Shown: positions 10,859 through 22,786, counted from the stretch's first letter. The stretch is 64,000 nt of DNA from Fasciola hepatica (GCA_948099385.1 CANUEZ040000213.1:372001-436000), one strand, 5' to 3'. Program-made: numbers and translations. The notes: generated by a model from the letters alone, not told the origin.

Positions 10859-13800
10859 CTAATTGGTTTAGCTATCGATTTACGTTCTGTGATGTACACC
10901 GATATACAGGGGCTTCCAAACGCGTGACCTTTAGTGAGAAATTCACAAGGAAAATCGTCACAATGGCTTCACAGTCATAAATCTCTTTACACCGGTTGTT
11001 ATGGTCTGCTTTGAATCATCACTGAGCTCGCTGGGGATCAGAGTAAACAATGCAGAATTCATTGGGTTCACAATAACAATGTTTCCAGTCTGTCAGATTC
11101 GAATGTCTTCTTGGAAGACCACTTTATTGCCGAAATACTGCATCAGATCAGGCTTCCTATGAGAGTGTTCATCTTATAGCGATTGGTATATCAACGTAAT
11201 TGGTCTATGCTTTTGGAATAAGAAAACCATTGACACCTTGATGGTTCTGTGGTCACAACTGCCCCCTAAAGCTCCGATTTGATTATGATTTTCAATGCCG
11301 GAGAAACAAGATGATGCATTTTCTCCTCATTGAGCTACGGAAGTGAAGATAATGTACTTCGACGAGCACAAGCTAACTAGTGGCAATACATTAGTGAAGG
11401 CCCTGAAAAATGATAAGAAACTGAAATAACTGGTTGATGTAAGAGATGGGTCGAATTGACATCTGCCAGACGGGTAAACGTACGTGAAACGTTGTAGTGA
11501 AAGTTGACATGGAACGTTTTACCCCTTATTTCCCACTTTCCATTTCACACTGTCTCATGTTCGACAAGTGAAAAATGGCAAATCCGTTAAAATTATCACC
11601 CAACGGAACTTGTGTGTGGTTTGCAACTTGTCAGGGTGTAGAATTTGTTATATCCATACTAATATCTGAGAAACTGTTCTCCTCGTCCTAAGCGCCGTGG
11701 GTGCTGGCTGAATCCTAGAATAAAAGACCTCGTTTATCCCCTGACAAAACAAGATGCAGAATCAAGTCAAAACATTTTCTTTAAAGTGCATATGGGAACA
11801 AGACGAATTCAGCTGAAAGAACGTAAAACCTGGAACACATTCAAATTTGATCATTTTGGACGCGATGGTCTTGAATCTTATACATGATGTGAAATCCGCT
11901 ATGGGTGGAGAATATACAGGTGGATTCTTCGTGATCTATAAGAATTAGGCTCGTCATTCCCAGGCTCATTTCGACGAATAATACTTAAATCTTTTCATCT
12001 GTCAAACTATGAGGTACAGTACTTCTGGAAGGTGGCCACGGCCGATCCAGGGCTACCGAATGGGTAAGTGACCATTGATGGTGAGAAGCGAGCCCAGGAC
12101 GTCATGATCAAAACTTCACGATGATGACCTTTGGCTACCTCTCGTAAGATTCGGTAACACAGAGACTGATAAAGTTTACTTTGCACAGCTGTTGAATTAG
12201 TGCTTTTGGTGCTTAAACTACGGGAAATATTGAAAGAGACGAATTCTGTAGACGGTCTGTAATACTTGGGTTTTTGTTCGGCTTCTGCTGACAGAACAAA
12301 GGCGTCGTGGTTTTCGGCTTCTTTGTTGATGAACAAATAGAAACCAAAGAATATGTTAATATTTTTGTGTGCAATAATGAATAATTTGGTGTTAAGAGCC
12401 ATGTGTCTTTTCGGCCTCACCGTGTCAGACTCTGTGAGAGACACTTGATGAATAGTTAGAACAGTGGTTTGATTTGGAGGACCAAGATGCTTCAAAGAAA
12501 CCGACTATCATCCGGTTCGTCGGGGCATTCAGTGTAGAGGATGCAGATTTCAACTACTTTCACTCCATGGAATAACAAATTTCATATCCAGTCTTTTCAG
12601 ATATCACCATAGTTTATGTCTGAGCAGAAACGAAGACACGCACGCTTCTGACATACACACTGATGCAGGCAGCGAGAATGTTGGTTGAAACGAATGAGAC
12701 AATTTCGATAGATTCTATGGCATTGTTTCTATTTCGGACAAGTGCTTCCCAGTGCCGAAAGAGATATTAGATTTAGGCAGGTCAGCATGAATAGGCAAAT
12801 CTGAAATCAAAACGGACAAAACAGAGAGATGTAAAACACTCGTGGTTACAGAATTTGCAAAATATGCGGGCCCAGTGAACTATTTGAATCCCAATTCAGT
12901 AGAAGATAATGCTAGTATTCTCGTCGTCAGGATAATGTGTGCAAATCAGTCTCTTCGGGCATTCTTTAATTATATCATAATAAGAACAATTTACATGCAT
13001 GGGGAAACCATATGAAACAATAAAAGCCTATGCATCCATAAAGTGGTGATTCCGGTATTCGATTCATCATTCCAGTAACCGTTTTCTAGTTAAAATCAAC
13101 TGAGAATATTCTGTTAACTGGGATACATGATATATCAGCGGAGAACTTGCTTGTTATATCACCGGCAGTTTACATTTCCTGTGTCAGGAAAGAAGAATCC
13201 ACGTGGAATTCATATTGCAGAGGCGAATACTGAAGCAGCAGAACGATGCAAACATCAAGCCGATTAGACCAACCGGTTGTGAGCCGCAGACTAAAGAACA
13301 GACGATGAATTTGTGAGAAGTATCCCCCAACAAACAAAAAGATGCATTCGGACTAGCCGACAGAACGCAGCGGAATATTTTGCAACCAGGAATATAGCTC
13401 AGGTAAGGAGCTACCGAACAAGCCTTCAACTGAAGCAATCGGATCAGCTGAACCTAAATAATGAGTAAGAGAACCAAGCTAACGGCCACAGTGAACTGGC
13501 CAGAATGCAGCCAGATTACTCGGGCAGTCGGAGGATCAAAGCTGCTGTAGCTCAGTTTGGAGAACGGACCATATTAATGATTATATATGTTCCACGAACT
13601 TGTCCAAATACGAGTGTCCTCACTCGTCTCGCCATCTTCGTTACTATGTGGAGTAAAATGGGCACGAGCAGGAAGGATAGGTATATGAACCTTGTCGTCC
13701 TCATTGTGACACAACATGATCCCATCACTAAATCGCCTAAAAAACTATAGTGTAAGGCAACGAGCTGTGCACAATGACATCCTTGTCATTTCGTGCAAGG

Positions 13801-14563
13801 TCAGACTGGTAGAGAATCATGATGGGCATCCTAGATTCGTCCAAATAGTCTTGACTATTTTGTACTGTATTCTATTCGTAGATATTAAATTCTGTTTCTC
13901 TTGTTAGCCGACAGGCTTATCATTCATCTATATCAAAAATGAGCGAAGCTTTGCTTGGGTTAGGTGCATTTCACTGTTTTCAGTTGCATGCTGATTACTT
14001 CCAATAATGATATCCATCTGAATTTTGCGTACGAGTATGAGTACCAAACAGGTAACCAGCTATTTGACTTCGAACCAGCTCAGCAATGAGTTCCATGTGA
14101 TAAAGCTTTCACTTCCGTGGAAAATAGAGGAAACATATATGTACGCTTTATGGAATAAGCAATGCTATATGCCGAATTTCCCTTACCAAGAATGACTTGA
14201 AGAATATGCATAGCATTAGGGTACAGTTAAAAGTGTTCTCTAAGAAAATGTACACAATCGTCTAAAATTACGGTGGTAAGTCAAATGAGGTCATTTTACA
14301 AATGTTTTGGCAAATTACGGTTTATCCGTTAAGCTGAGTATCATATTAATGCGGTGCAAACGGACAATACTTACTCACACAAATGTCAAACGAGACTGCA
14401 TATAGGCACTGATTTTGTCCCCATTGTGATTGCATTTACTCATGGGCCTATTCAAACGTACTATAATAGCACGTTACCATTTCCTGATCGTGGCAACAAT
14501 AGCTGCGAGCAACGAAAGTTCGTACTGGTATGGAAAGGGGCAACCTGAATAATTTATACAGAT
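10859..14563. other. Unique interval, nothing recognised
   Basis: No repeat partner was found elsewhere in the window. ORFs are short. The longest is 12,007-12,495 on the minus strand, described separately. The TAGCTCAGTTTGGAGAACGG at 13,544-13,565 resembles a tRNA D-arm/box A, but no matching box B was found. Confidence 0.5.
12007..12495 (-). other. Unrecognised 162-codon ORF
   Basis: This is the longest ORF of the unique left interval. It has a hydrophobic stretch (about residues 37-55: KLFIIAHKNINIFFGFYLF) and a Ser/Thr-rich central part. No domain is recognised, and there is no homologous copy in the window that could show coding constraint. It could be a chance ORF. Confidence 0.15.
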
Positions 14564-15106
14564 CGAGACAGAACTCGAGACTTGAAGACGGAGAATAAAT
14601 TGAGCTGGAGAGATTCGAATGGGAAACATGCTAAAACCGTTCCCATTCTGAGCTTGCTGTGAGCTCATTTACACCGACTTTACGCATGATTCGTAATCTG
14701 TGATCAGTAAAGCATCGGAGCCGAGAGTCATCAATACTGGTGGTATTTCGGTGATTGCTGAAGTTAAGTGCTGTATGCCTAATGTCGGTGGATCACAGTC
14801 CTACTTGACCGATCCGATCCCCAGCTGAGGCTCGACAGGTGCGCATCACCACAGAGGATTCCCAACAGACTAACTAAAACTGATGTAGGTCGCAGTTTAG
14901 GAGGAAGGTTTTCATTAGTTCCTATGTACTAATGGTGGCATCTCGGCTGATGATGAAAGGTTTGTCCCCTGAATTCCAAGCTCACTAATCAGAGGCTGTT
15001 GAAGACGCGCAGGCATACGATTTAGGAATTCTCCGGGAACCTCACACTTCTATCCTGTTGAACAACAGTAATTCAGTGTCGGGTAACAACGTGAGAGAAT
15101 TCAACT
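14564..15106. repeat. Duplicon outer module, copy 2
   Basis: It starts at the same base as window position 1 (CGAGACAGAACTCGAGAC) and matches it to the gypsy insertion point at 15,103-15,106. It lacks the 306 bp block seen at 317-622. From 14,759 onward it is also the mirror of the right-hand end of the window. The 195 bases before 14,759 cannot be checked against the right arm because the window ends. Confidence 0.9.
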
Positions 15107-15625
15107 TTTAGCGTACTACTCTGTCTCTGTGATACACTTAAATATTTTCAACAATATCTAAGACGACACTAGCAAACTAGGATGGACGGAGGAGCGTGCG
15201 GTGATAAGAAGGCCAAAAGGGTATGCACATTAGGAATTAAAATGAAACAAAAGGTGTGACTAAAACTCACAGATGTTCAGTGTTCTTATGATCAGGAAAT
15301 GAGCGTCTTCAGTTCAGTTCGATCTGACAGCCATCCGTTGAACAGAACAGGATGGTATTGGGCGAAGTGCCAAGAGATGCCGTTGAAGCCTCTAAAATGT
15401 TTTGTTTCACTCAGTTAGTTCCGACCGATATAAATCCAAGACACTCCAAACCAGAAGATGAGACCGTGCCAGAATGAAATATTTATTTACAGCCTCTTTG
15501 TATTGCGCGGTGTTGACGTTCAAAATGTGTGTGTGTTTTACATTGGAACGTCGGTACAACAAAGGAGTGTCGCACCAAGGGACGTTGAAAATCATGGAAA
15601 AGTCGGAATTATACAGCTAACAACA
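15107..15625 (-). repeat. Gypsy 3' LTR, left-arm copy (519 bp)
   Basis: It is the counterpart of 63,111-63,653. It lacks a 24 bp block around 15,308 relative to the 543 bp LTRs of the right arm, which accounts for the length. By hand count it differs from the right 3' LTR at about 19 positions, more than the right element's own two LTRs differ from each other (about 8). Confidence 0.88.
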
Positions 15626-15694
15626 CAATTGCCCCGCCAGAGTGTTTGTTGTACAAGATAAACGCTCGATAGTAAAATAGAAAGAAGGAAAGCG

Positions 15695-16453
15695 TCAACT
15701 AACAAAGTCGTGAAATCTGACAGGATATCGAACGTTTCTGCCGGAACGGAGGGTTACCAGGGAAGGTTGTTGCTGTGGTGGTGCTGGCGGGTGTGATGTA
15801 GTGTCTGGTGTGATGATAGAGGGTGGATCATCAACAGGAAGTGTTGGTGGTGTTTCTGTGGATGGTGATAGTGTCGGTGTTGCTGGTGACGGAGGTGTAT
15901 CAAAATACGTGGGTTTCAGTCTGTCAATGGAAACTGTGTCTGGCTTATCGGCTTTCTGAACCACGAAATATTTGTCTGTGCTACTAAGTACCTTAAATGG
16001 ACCATCATAAGGTGGTGTGAGTGGTTTGCGAACAGTATCGTTACGAATAAAAACGAAAGGTGACGTATATAGATCATTATGTACAAAAACGTGTGTGGAT
16101 GACGAGCGAGTGGGTATGGGACGAAGATGTGACATACGGTCTTCGAGTTGTTGGACAAATTGGGATGGGTTAGGATTGGCATCGGTGCTGGGCTGAACAT
16201 ACTCACCTGGAAGGCATATGGTGATACCGAAAACGAGTTCAGCCGACGTGCTGTGGAGGTCGTCTTTGACTGATGACCGCAGACCCAAAAGAACTAGTGG
16301 CAGGTTGTCGCTCCAGTTATTGGGGTTTGGCTGTGATATCAGTGCTGCTTTGTGTTGACGGTGTAGGCGCTCTACCATGCCCTTGGACGAAGGATGGTAT
16401 GCAGTTGTTGTTATGTGTTTACAGCCAAGCAGTTTAGTGAACTCACGAAACAA
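15695..16453 (-). pseudogene. Gypsy integrase C-terminal half, left-arm copy
   Basis: The 252-codon ORF begins MFREFTKLLGCKHITTTAYH and contains SSKGMVERLHRQHKAAL with the third catalytic residue (Glu) of the DDE core. It then has the C-terminal domain with RKPLTPPYDGPFKVL and the conserved SIDRLKP, followed by a Pro/Thr-rich tail. It differs from the right-arm ORF (62,283-63,041) at eight residues, mostly near the C-terminus. Upstream catalytic residues lie beyond an in-frame stop, so no functional integrase is encoded. Confidence 0.88.
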
Positions 16454-16684
16454 AGTCGACTGGAATTGGCTGCCACGGTCTGTGGTGACGGTGGACGGTA
16501 CACCAAATGTAGCAATCTAGTGCTGGTGTAGTACCTTCGCAATATTTTCCGCCGAGGTGTCGGAAATGGGTAATGCCACCGGCCAGCGTGTGAAACGATC
16601 AACAACGGTTAATAAGTGGGTATGTCCATTTGATGGTGGTAGTGGGCCAACAAGATCGACGTGAATATGTGTGAAACGGAAAAA

Positions 16685-16850
16685 GAGACCGTGTTAGATT
16701 GAAAGATTCATTCACAGCCTCTTTGTATTGCGCGGTGTTGACGTTCAAAAGGTGTGTGTGTTTTACATTGAAACATCGGTACAACAAAGGAGTGTCTCAC
16801 CAAGGGACGTTGAAAGTCAAGGAAAAGTCGGAATTATACAGGTACCTACA
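16685..16850 (-). repeat. Gypsy 5' LTR remnant, left-arm copy
   Basis: It corresponds to the first 165 bp or so of the right-arm 5' LTR (58,729 onward). It ends in CCTACA, the complement of the TGTAGG LTR start, with GACT instead of AACT as the flanking duplication. Its inner side is the deletion junction to the integrase. Confidence 0.85.
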
Positions 16851-16936
16851 GACTCAACTCTGTCAACAAACCAAACTGGAATTGTGTTCTCCGATTTCCG
16901 TTACAGATTCGCGGATGTAAAATAAACCGAGGCGTG

Positions 16937-17860
16937 AAGAATGACTTATGTTTGGACGATGTCATCCGGTACTGTCGTTCCAAGTCAATCAGCTTTGCTT
17001 TGAACCAAGTCTCCGCATCTTTTCAAATTGGTTTGACACTTTGTAGTTGTTCGAATAGATATTCGAATTGCGCCTGTGTCTTTATGCTGTTTATTTTACT
17101 CGGTGGTATGCACGAACGTAGACCACACGAAAGAGCCTGTAGTTGAAGTTCATTCGTGCAACCGATGACAAATTGTTCACAAACTTTTCTCGTTGTTTCG
17201 GAAAATTTGGTTCGGCTAACTTGTGAACGATGGAATTGTGAAGCTTGTTGAATGTACAGAGTTTGGATTTTCGTATGTTTCCCATGCACAAGTTGGTAAA
17301 TTTGATTCGGCTAACGAGGCTCAGTTCGTCAAGAATTATTGATCATTCGATGCACGTGGTCTGAAGTGTCGTTAGATTTTCTTCATAATCATCAATCTGA
17401 CATCGCATCAAACGTCTCAAATTCCTGGTAGAGGCACAGATATTATTCCTCCGTAAGCGTTTGCAAAACGTAATCGGGTATCTGTTGCAACGGACACATT
17501 TTGTTCCAGAAAATTAATACGAACTCGAATCGTGGCAATTTTACATCTCAATTTGACTAGGTCATCGAGAGACCTAATGGTCGATTTCGAGAGACGAGAT
17601 CTGAGGAAATTTAGGCATGCTTTTCTCGAAATAATCTTGAAAAGAAAAGCCACAGTTGCAACATTGCACGAATCATGTCCGGGACGATTGCGCTGCATCT
17701 CAACATGGTGCACACTGCACAACCATACTGTTTATATAAGTTCATGTAAAACCATATTTTTCGATGATTATAGGGGAAATTTCAATAGTCAAGTTACGTC
17801 ACCCTGGTAAAGACACATGAACAAAGAATTGTTTCTGCTGACACAATATTAGGTTTCCAT
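16937..17860 (-). mobile_element. Penelope-like element family 1, copy P3 (5' portion only)
   Basis: It contains the N-terminal region (17,023-17,289 with LSCGLRSCIPPSKIN, and 17,091-17,291) and a further upstream ORF at 17,417-17,722 (AFLFKIISRKACLNFLRS, RSLDDLVKLRCKI). That ORF recurs at 42,988-43,293. RT and endonuclease are absent: the copy is cut at about 16,937, where it joins the gypsy flank. The piece 16,938-17,512 is missing from the right arm, so the arms differ here. Confidence 0.8.
17417..17722 (-). pseudogene. PLE-1 upstream ORF (101 codons)
   Basis: The ORF recurs with few changes at 42,988-43,293, and as a truncated form in the right arm at 58,254-58,580. It has HVEMQRNRPGH near the start and a basic, leucine-rich centre. 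It lies just before the N-terminal region of PLE-1, so it is either the true start of the PLE protein or a leader ORF. Nothing in it is diagnostic of a domain. Confidence 0.5.
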
Positions 17861-17879
17861 CAATGTATGGCAATGGTTT

Positions 17880-18557
17880 GAACGAACCTCAAAAGCCTGG
17901 TATTCTAGGCCACGTAAATGACCCGAAACGCAGAGCTTCGGTCAGCTGGATGTTGCGTCATCAGAAGATGACGAGCGACGGCCAACGGCCGACAGCCGAC
18001 GACGGGATCTCATGGTTTCGAACATTGTCATTATGCCTTTGATCTGACCCTGATTGCATCACAAAACGTTGTACTCAATTTGGAATATATTCAATCACTC
18101 GGTTACGTAACTGCCGCTCTGTTCGACCCACGTGGGATGCTCCGCTACTACACTGGAATTGGTAAATCAGATTCGATTTGGTGTACAGAGGTGGACGTTG
18201 TTTCACCGACGGTGTGGGGATCTCAATCGTTCGATGAACAATTCTGAGGTCAGCTGCATAATATGTTCGGGCAAGCGCTGATCGAAGTGGTCATTTGAGC
18301 AAGCAATCGATGTCATCACGTTTGAATGGAAGACAAATGGTGACTAGTAGTTTTTCTGCTGAACAATTCGTTTGTCTGATCACTTTAGGCTTGCTGTGCC
18401 TTTCGATAAATGCATCGGGATAAGCTTTTCTAGTCAAAGATTCTTTCAGCTGTCGTAGTTCAATATCAATCATGTCTTCTGTGCAGATGTGTCGTGCTGT
18501 TTGAAATAGTGTTCCGACCAGACCACGTTCATATTCCACAAACACAAAGCTGTCATA
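17880..18557 (-). mobile_element. Penelope-like element family 1, copy P4 (3' portion)
   Basis: It holds the GIY-YIG region (about 17,940-18,170, frame broken), the connector (18,291-18,545 with SKPKVIRQTNCSAEKLLV) and stops at about 18,557, where it joins the integrase relic. It lies head-to-tail with P3. The right-arm counterpart is 57,500-58,180. Confidence 0.82.
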
Positions 18558-19057
18558 TCGCTTCGGGCCATTTGGGAAGCGCTGCGGTTTTTAATTGCGG
18601 GTTACTTAGACGAAATCTTTTTGTGTGGATGTCGTAGTCCTCTTGGCAGAATCCTCACAGTCCGTTGATACGTACTTGTGTTGATTTGCTACTTTAGTGT
18701 GTGGTGCTAATCTATCGCCGTATGACAACTGATGCGGTTCCTCCAGCTAATGCCATCATTCATCCTTTGATATATCAGTGAGGTGTTCTGAGATAACTAA
18801 ATTCAGGCAAATTGTCGTACTTCGAGAGTGCAGTGCTGCTGGGACTTTGTCAATTTCTAGGACTAGAGAAAAATAGAACTACAAACTATTCTGCACAGGG
18901 AAATGGGCTTATTTCACAATTGAAGGCTTTCAACGGTCGAAATTCTCATGATATGGAAAATCCACCAGATGAGTTATCACGGTCCGGACGGCCAGCTGTG
19001 AATAAAGTAGGTGAATATTCGGTGACGCATGAACACTATTCCGGTGATGCACAGTAA
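18558..19057 (+). pseudogene. Ty3/gypsy integrase relic, older lineage, copy 2
   Basis: It is colinear with 9,150-9,560 and even more degraded in its first half. The frame at 18,812-19,057 reads FESAVLLGLCQFLGLEKNRT and TTNYSAQGNGL, the DDE-core segment between the second aspartate and the glutamate. The QGNGL motif is kept, but the glutamate block is lost after it. It is mirrored at 56,948-57,241. Confidence 0.7.
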
Positions 19058-19124
19058 CTATCCTGGTTTTAATCACTGGGCTAGCCTTGTCGGTCACTTT
19101 CCATAAGGGCGAGCAACACACAAA

Positions 19125-20425
19125 TGAAACTGCTTATTGACACTTTGTCCCATTGCTTACCGTGGTGCCATCCATAGTTCTACTAAACAAAAGCCACACT
19201 TTGATGGACAGGAATGGAATTCGACGCCCCAAAGACAGACGACCAAGTTGTGTCAACAATCAGTAAATGGTTGTCGTGGGGTATGTCTACAACGTGTTGG
19301 ACATGCTGAAGCAAGCCAGCCAATCATCTCGTAGTCATATGGAGATAGCTTATATATATTAAAGAGAGTGTTTCAACAGGAAATCCTCCAGCCCTCTCCT
19401 GAAGACTGTTTATAAGATATGACCCCATAAAACGCAACCAAATTCAGTGATACCTTCAAAATTCCACAAAGAGTGGTAAATGGCTTTTCACAATAGAACG
19501 AGTGTTATTGGGCTCCAACCGTGTCATCCGAGACTTCCGAAGCACGCAAAATTCGTTCATTTTGTAGTTTTATTAACTGAGGAGATACGAAGATGAGTCA
19601 GACCAGCCAATAGAGCACGACGGTTCTGAGTCAAGTATACCTGATGAAACAGTCGAGATGGAGGCTGCGAGTAAATGAGGAATGACTCATGTGCCGGGGA
19701 CGATACTTTCATTGAACGGGGAGCAGTGTAAGGTGATACCGAAGATGATCGCCGTGAAGTACCTGATTATGGAATTGTCACAAACAATTGTCTCTTTTTT
19801 AGTGTTATTTCAGGTCACACAACTAGTGTGGTAAAGAATTCGGAATTGCAAGATACTGAGTGCAAGAACCAGGACACTCCTCCTATAAGGTTGGCATTCT
19901 GTGACGACACTACCCTGCCCCTTGACAGTACCATTCAAAACACCAAGAGTTCTTCCCTTCTGATATCATGCAGATAAACTTCCATTTTGTCGTGATGGAG
20001 AATAAGTGCACGCTCATAGCCAAAACATATCACTGCTTCAATGAACAGAAGGAATATAAAATTATGAAAACGCATTTTGCACACGATTTGATCTTAGATA
20101 TGGCTCAGAACCTTTATTTAAGTGAAAAGCCTTTTTCGCATCCAACTTGTAAAATACTATGTTGCAGTGAGACAGGGTCTGCAAAATGCTACCACATTCG
20201 ACCCGGATAATGATGTTACCTACATTTTGATAAAGAAAATAACTTCCAAAGGGCAATAACTATATCCAGCGAGAAGGTTTCCCAGTAAACTACCGTACTT
20301 CATTGTAATAAGGGACGAGTTGAAGTAGGCTGCTTTGTTTTTCTGCCGCTCTGAAGCAAGCCCCATAAGCCGAACAAAGGTAAACACCTGTTGTAATGGC
20401 GGATGAATTGCACAAACTCGTCCAT
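19125..20425 (+). repeat. 1.3 kb repeat, copy 2
   Basis: It is the direct copy of 9,560-10,858, nearly identical up to about 19,925 and then more diverged. It is also present inverted at about 55,570-56,870 in the right arm. No gene is recognised. The ORF at 19,968-20,210 (HFVVMENKCTLIAKTYHCF) is shared but unassigned. Confidence 0.88.
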
Positions 20426-20498
20426 GATCAACTTTTGCAATGATCTCAAAATACTTGCCGAATGTCCACAAAATCATACCCGCGAAACTCATTGTCAC
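20220..20498 (-). other. Unrecognised 92-codon ORF conserved in both arms
   Basis: The minus-strand ORF contains FEIIAKVDHGRVCAIHPPLQ, FVRLMGLASERQKNKAAYF and SLLGNLLAGYSYCPLEVIFF. The counterpart at 55,495-55,773 differs by few residues. The C-terminal part is hydrophobic and looks like a membrane segment, faintly recalling a solute carrier, but I would not assign a family. Its second half overlaps the end of the 1.3 kb repeat, also present at 10,740-10,858. An overlapping plus-strand ORF (20,403-20,654) competes as the real frame. Confidence 0.3.
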
Positions 20499-20776
20499 CG
20501 TGCTTTTTCTGAGAAGACTTTTGCTGAAAAACTGTCCCGCACCAGTGACATGGTGTCAGGTGTTCGAGAAAAATTCTGTTTTGCCCGGCCTTCAAAAGAA
20601 TGCGGATATGCGATGAACCACGTGACAGAACCAAGGACAAAGCAATTAGTCTGATAATCAAAACGCTCAAAGTTTAGTTTCCACATTACTTTGGTCGACA
20701 GAGCGATGACTGTCCAAAAGAGGACAATATGGACCTACTGTTTCGGATGACTCTTTCCACCCCCGCTCTGTCACAG

Positions 20777-21020
20777 GTAGCAAGGTTTTTACAACTGTTT
20801 ACCACCAAGTGGCTCAACATAACAGTCTTCACATTAGGATTTTGTTTATGACCACACTTTTGCAACCACATCTACTTAATGCACGCACAAATGTCTCGAA
20901 TGGCAAAACAGTTCATGATCATTCAAATATTCATCTTCCAAGAGTTTACATTATAGTTGTTCTTGTCGATGCAAATAACCATACAAAAATCAGTGTTTCG
21001 AAATTTAACGGAGACACAGG
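20777..21020 (+). other. Candidate internal exon A, family not recognised
   Basis: An acceptor-like CTCTGTCACAG precedes 20,777 and a donor GGGTGAGA follows 21,020. Between them one frame is open for 80 codons, with FTTVYHQVAQHNSLHIRILF and HLPRVYIIVVLVDANNHTKI. The mirror copy at 54,973-55,216 keeps this frame with mostly single conservative changes. In that copy the acceptor AG is shifted by one base. No domain is recognised. Another candidate exon on the same strand follows 268 bp downstream. Confidence 0.4.
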
Positions 21021-21288
21021 GTGAGAAATTCATGTGAACATAGAGATGCAAACAAAATACTCATCATTGGTAAACAAAATCGATTATCTCCAAGAGAAAA
21101 GCAAAACTTTCATAGCTGTGTGTCACCCATCGGGTCATCGATTAGGAAACCAACAGGTTGCTGTGATACATCAGTTTCATCAATAAGGACATCCCTATGC
21201 TGTGAAGTATGGCTTCACTGAGTCCACTTGTTAAGCGAATACGAGTTCTGGTTATAAACCGATTCAAGTGTCTCTGATGCACAACTAG

Positions 21289-21502
21289 AAACCACAGTGA
21301 AAATAAAAAATAGAACGCGTGAATATCCAGGGGTTCAGGGACTTTCGTTTCAGAAAACCAATCGTGCTAAACTTTTGCAGGCACTGTATATAATTGCAAT
21401 GGAGAGCCTGCTAGATTTCATGTCAAGCAAAGACGAAAATGAAGAGACAGTTTTGGAGAATATTTGCACCGTTTTAATCTCACATGAGGCAAACTACAGA
21501 CG
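21289..21502 (+). other. Candidate internal exon B, family not recognised
   Basis: It is flanked by an acceptor-like ACAACTAG and a strong donor CGGTATGT. The 70-codon frame includes LSFQKTNRAKLLQALYIIAM, LLDFMSSKDENEETVLENI and CTVLISHEANYRR, an amphipathic helix-rich composition typical of a globular or helical-repeat protein. The copy at 54,490-54,703 has the same length, the same splice dinucleotides and a single S-to-N change visible in the frame. Its phase does not join directly to exon A, so another exon or a different boundary would be needed. Confidence 0.45.
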
Positions 21503-22111
21503 GTATGTCAGTCTTTTCAACTGTGGGAGCACGTTGAACGTGTAATTTCATCCACTGAGTTATCGACCCTTCAGATTAAATGCTATGATGATGGGATCAG
21601 TGCACGTCGTTCTCTCTGTGAAAAACCTCGTGAAATTTGATTTATTATAAGCTATGCTTGTATATAATTGAAGCAGAAATGACACATCAGAAAATCCAAG
21701 GGGATTCACCCGACCTTCAAGGAGAACCAGCAGTTTCATGCCTTGATAATTTGAGTCGAGTGAAGATTCCAGAGAGACCACAGTGCTCTAAATCATTGAA
21801 GCTGACTGATGGTGGCAGTATTTAGGTAACGTAACTCAGACATAGTAGCCGCTGAATCACCTACGGTCAGGTTATTTTTTTATTGTAGAAGTAATCCTAC
21901 TCCAGAGGTATATCGACCGATACAATTTTGGCATTCTAAGTTACTCAGTATCACACTTTCAAGGCATCAGGTCATTCTCACTCACTTCTGGCATTCTCTG
22001 TTTTTATCTGTGCCTAAGTACTGATTAGTTGTATTCCATCAAACACGTCGTCTAGCTTACACTCATTTTATTCTCAGTGGTTTCAAATACTGGTAATGCT
22101 GTTGGCTTTGA
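21503..22111. other. Arm sequence without recognised genes
   Basis: It pairs with 53,882-54,489. ORFs 21,560-21,781 and 21,637-21,825 overlap on opposite strands with no recognised motif. The 3' end at 22,111 (GTTGGCTTTGA) is the breakpoint of the left-only block. Confidence 0.5.
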
Positions 22112-22448
22112 CTACCGGTTTTCACAAGCTCCGGATAGCTGCTTTTTGCTTTCAAGCAGCAAGCTTTTGTTGTAAGTAATAATATACACGGACGACAGGA
22201 GAAAATTTCTCCGGAAGAACACGATCGGTTTCGCGTTTATTGCTACTCATCAGGTATGCGTGCCCTGTACTACCCTTTCTAATCACTCCTTTACTTACAC
22301 ACTCCGGAGTTGGGTTTTTTTCCTCACAATCTCATTTCAGTCATTAGCTGTGCCCCTGGGCTCCGAGTAACGAAAACCCAAACTTGGAACCATTTGTCCC
22401 CGTCCACACTTTGATTTCACCTAAATCATTAGAAAAGCGCATGGACGG

Positions 22449-22761
22449 TGTTGTGTCTGGTTAGGGTCTCGCACACTACGCTGACAACAGATCAATATTC
22501 CTCTCATGAATGGACATACTCCCAATTTGCCTTGATCTTTATTCATGCTTTAGCGCCAGCAGTATTGACCCATCGATTTTGCTGTGTACTGATTGGTCTT
22601 CCTCTGCTGCGCGTGACGGCACAAGTAGTTTATTTCTTTACGCCAACTCACTTGCTTGTTTGTCGCTTAGTCGCCGGCTACGGCCGGGTTTTGTGTTCAC
22701 AATGGCATAAATAAATGCAACGCCACCATTACGTGTTCTGCTACCGATTGTGGACACAACA
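22449..22761 (+). repeat. 5' LTR of the 2 kb element
   Basis: It begins TGTTGTGTCTGG and ends GGACACAACA. An AATAAAT polyadenylation-like signal lies about 50 bases from the end. It contains short ORFs that are repeated in the 3' LTR and are not genes. Confidence 0.93.
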
Positions 22762-22763
22762 TT

Positions 22764-22786
22764 TGGTGTCGCGGGCATTGAACCCG
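22764..22786 (+). other. Primer-binding-like site
   Basis: TGGTGTCGCGGGCATTGAAC starts two bases after the 5' LTR. Position and the leading TGG fit a tRNA 3'-end complement. The tRNA identity was not determined. Confidence 0.6.

Larger units (their letters stand above)
15107..16850 (-). mobile_element. Ty3/gypsy element, left-arm copy, internally deleted
   Basis: The copy is inserted at the same AACT/AGTT site as the right-arm copy at 58,729-63,653. From high to low coordinate on the minus strand it keeps part of the 5' LTR (16,685-16,850), then jumps at about 16,683 to the integrase, and retains the integrase 3' half and the 3' LTR (15,107-15,625). The missing part equals 58,890 to about 62,060 of the right copy, some 3.2 kb. 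The in-frame stop before the integrase block is shared with the right copy. Confidence 0.9.

Noticed and set aside
13544..13565. tRNA-like D-arm TAGCTCAGTTTGGAGAACGG
   Set aside because: No T-arm or box B at a suitable distance and no clover-leaf stems.
15916..16206. Alternative-frame ORF over the left-arm integrase
   Set aside because: It is a shadow of the real integrase frame (15,695-16,453). The same shadow is seen at 62,530-62,820.
20220..20498. Assignment of the 92-codon ORF to a solute carrier (SLC19-like) family
   Set aside because: Only a short hydrophobic stretch is suggestive. No family signature could be confirmed, so it is left unassigned.
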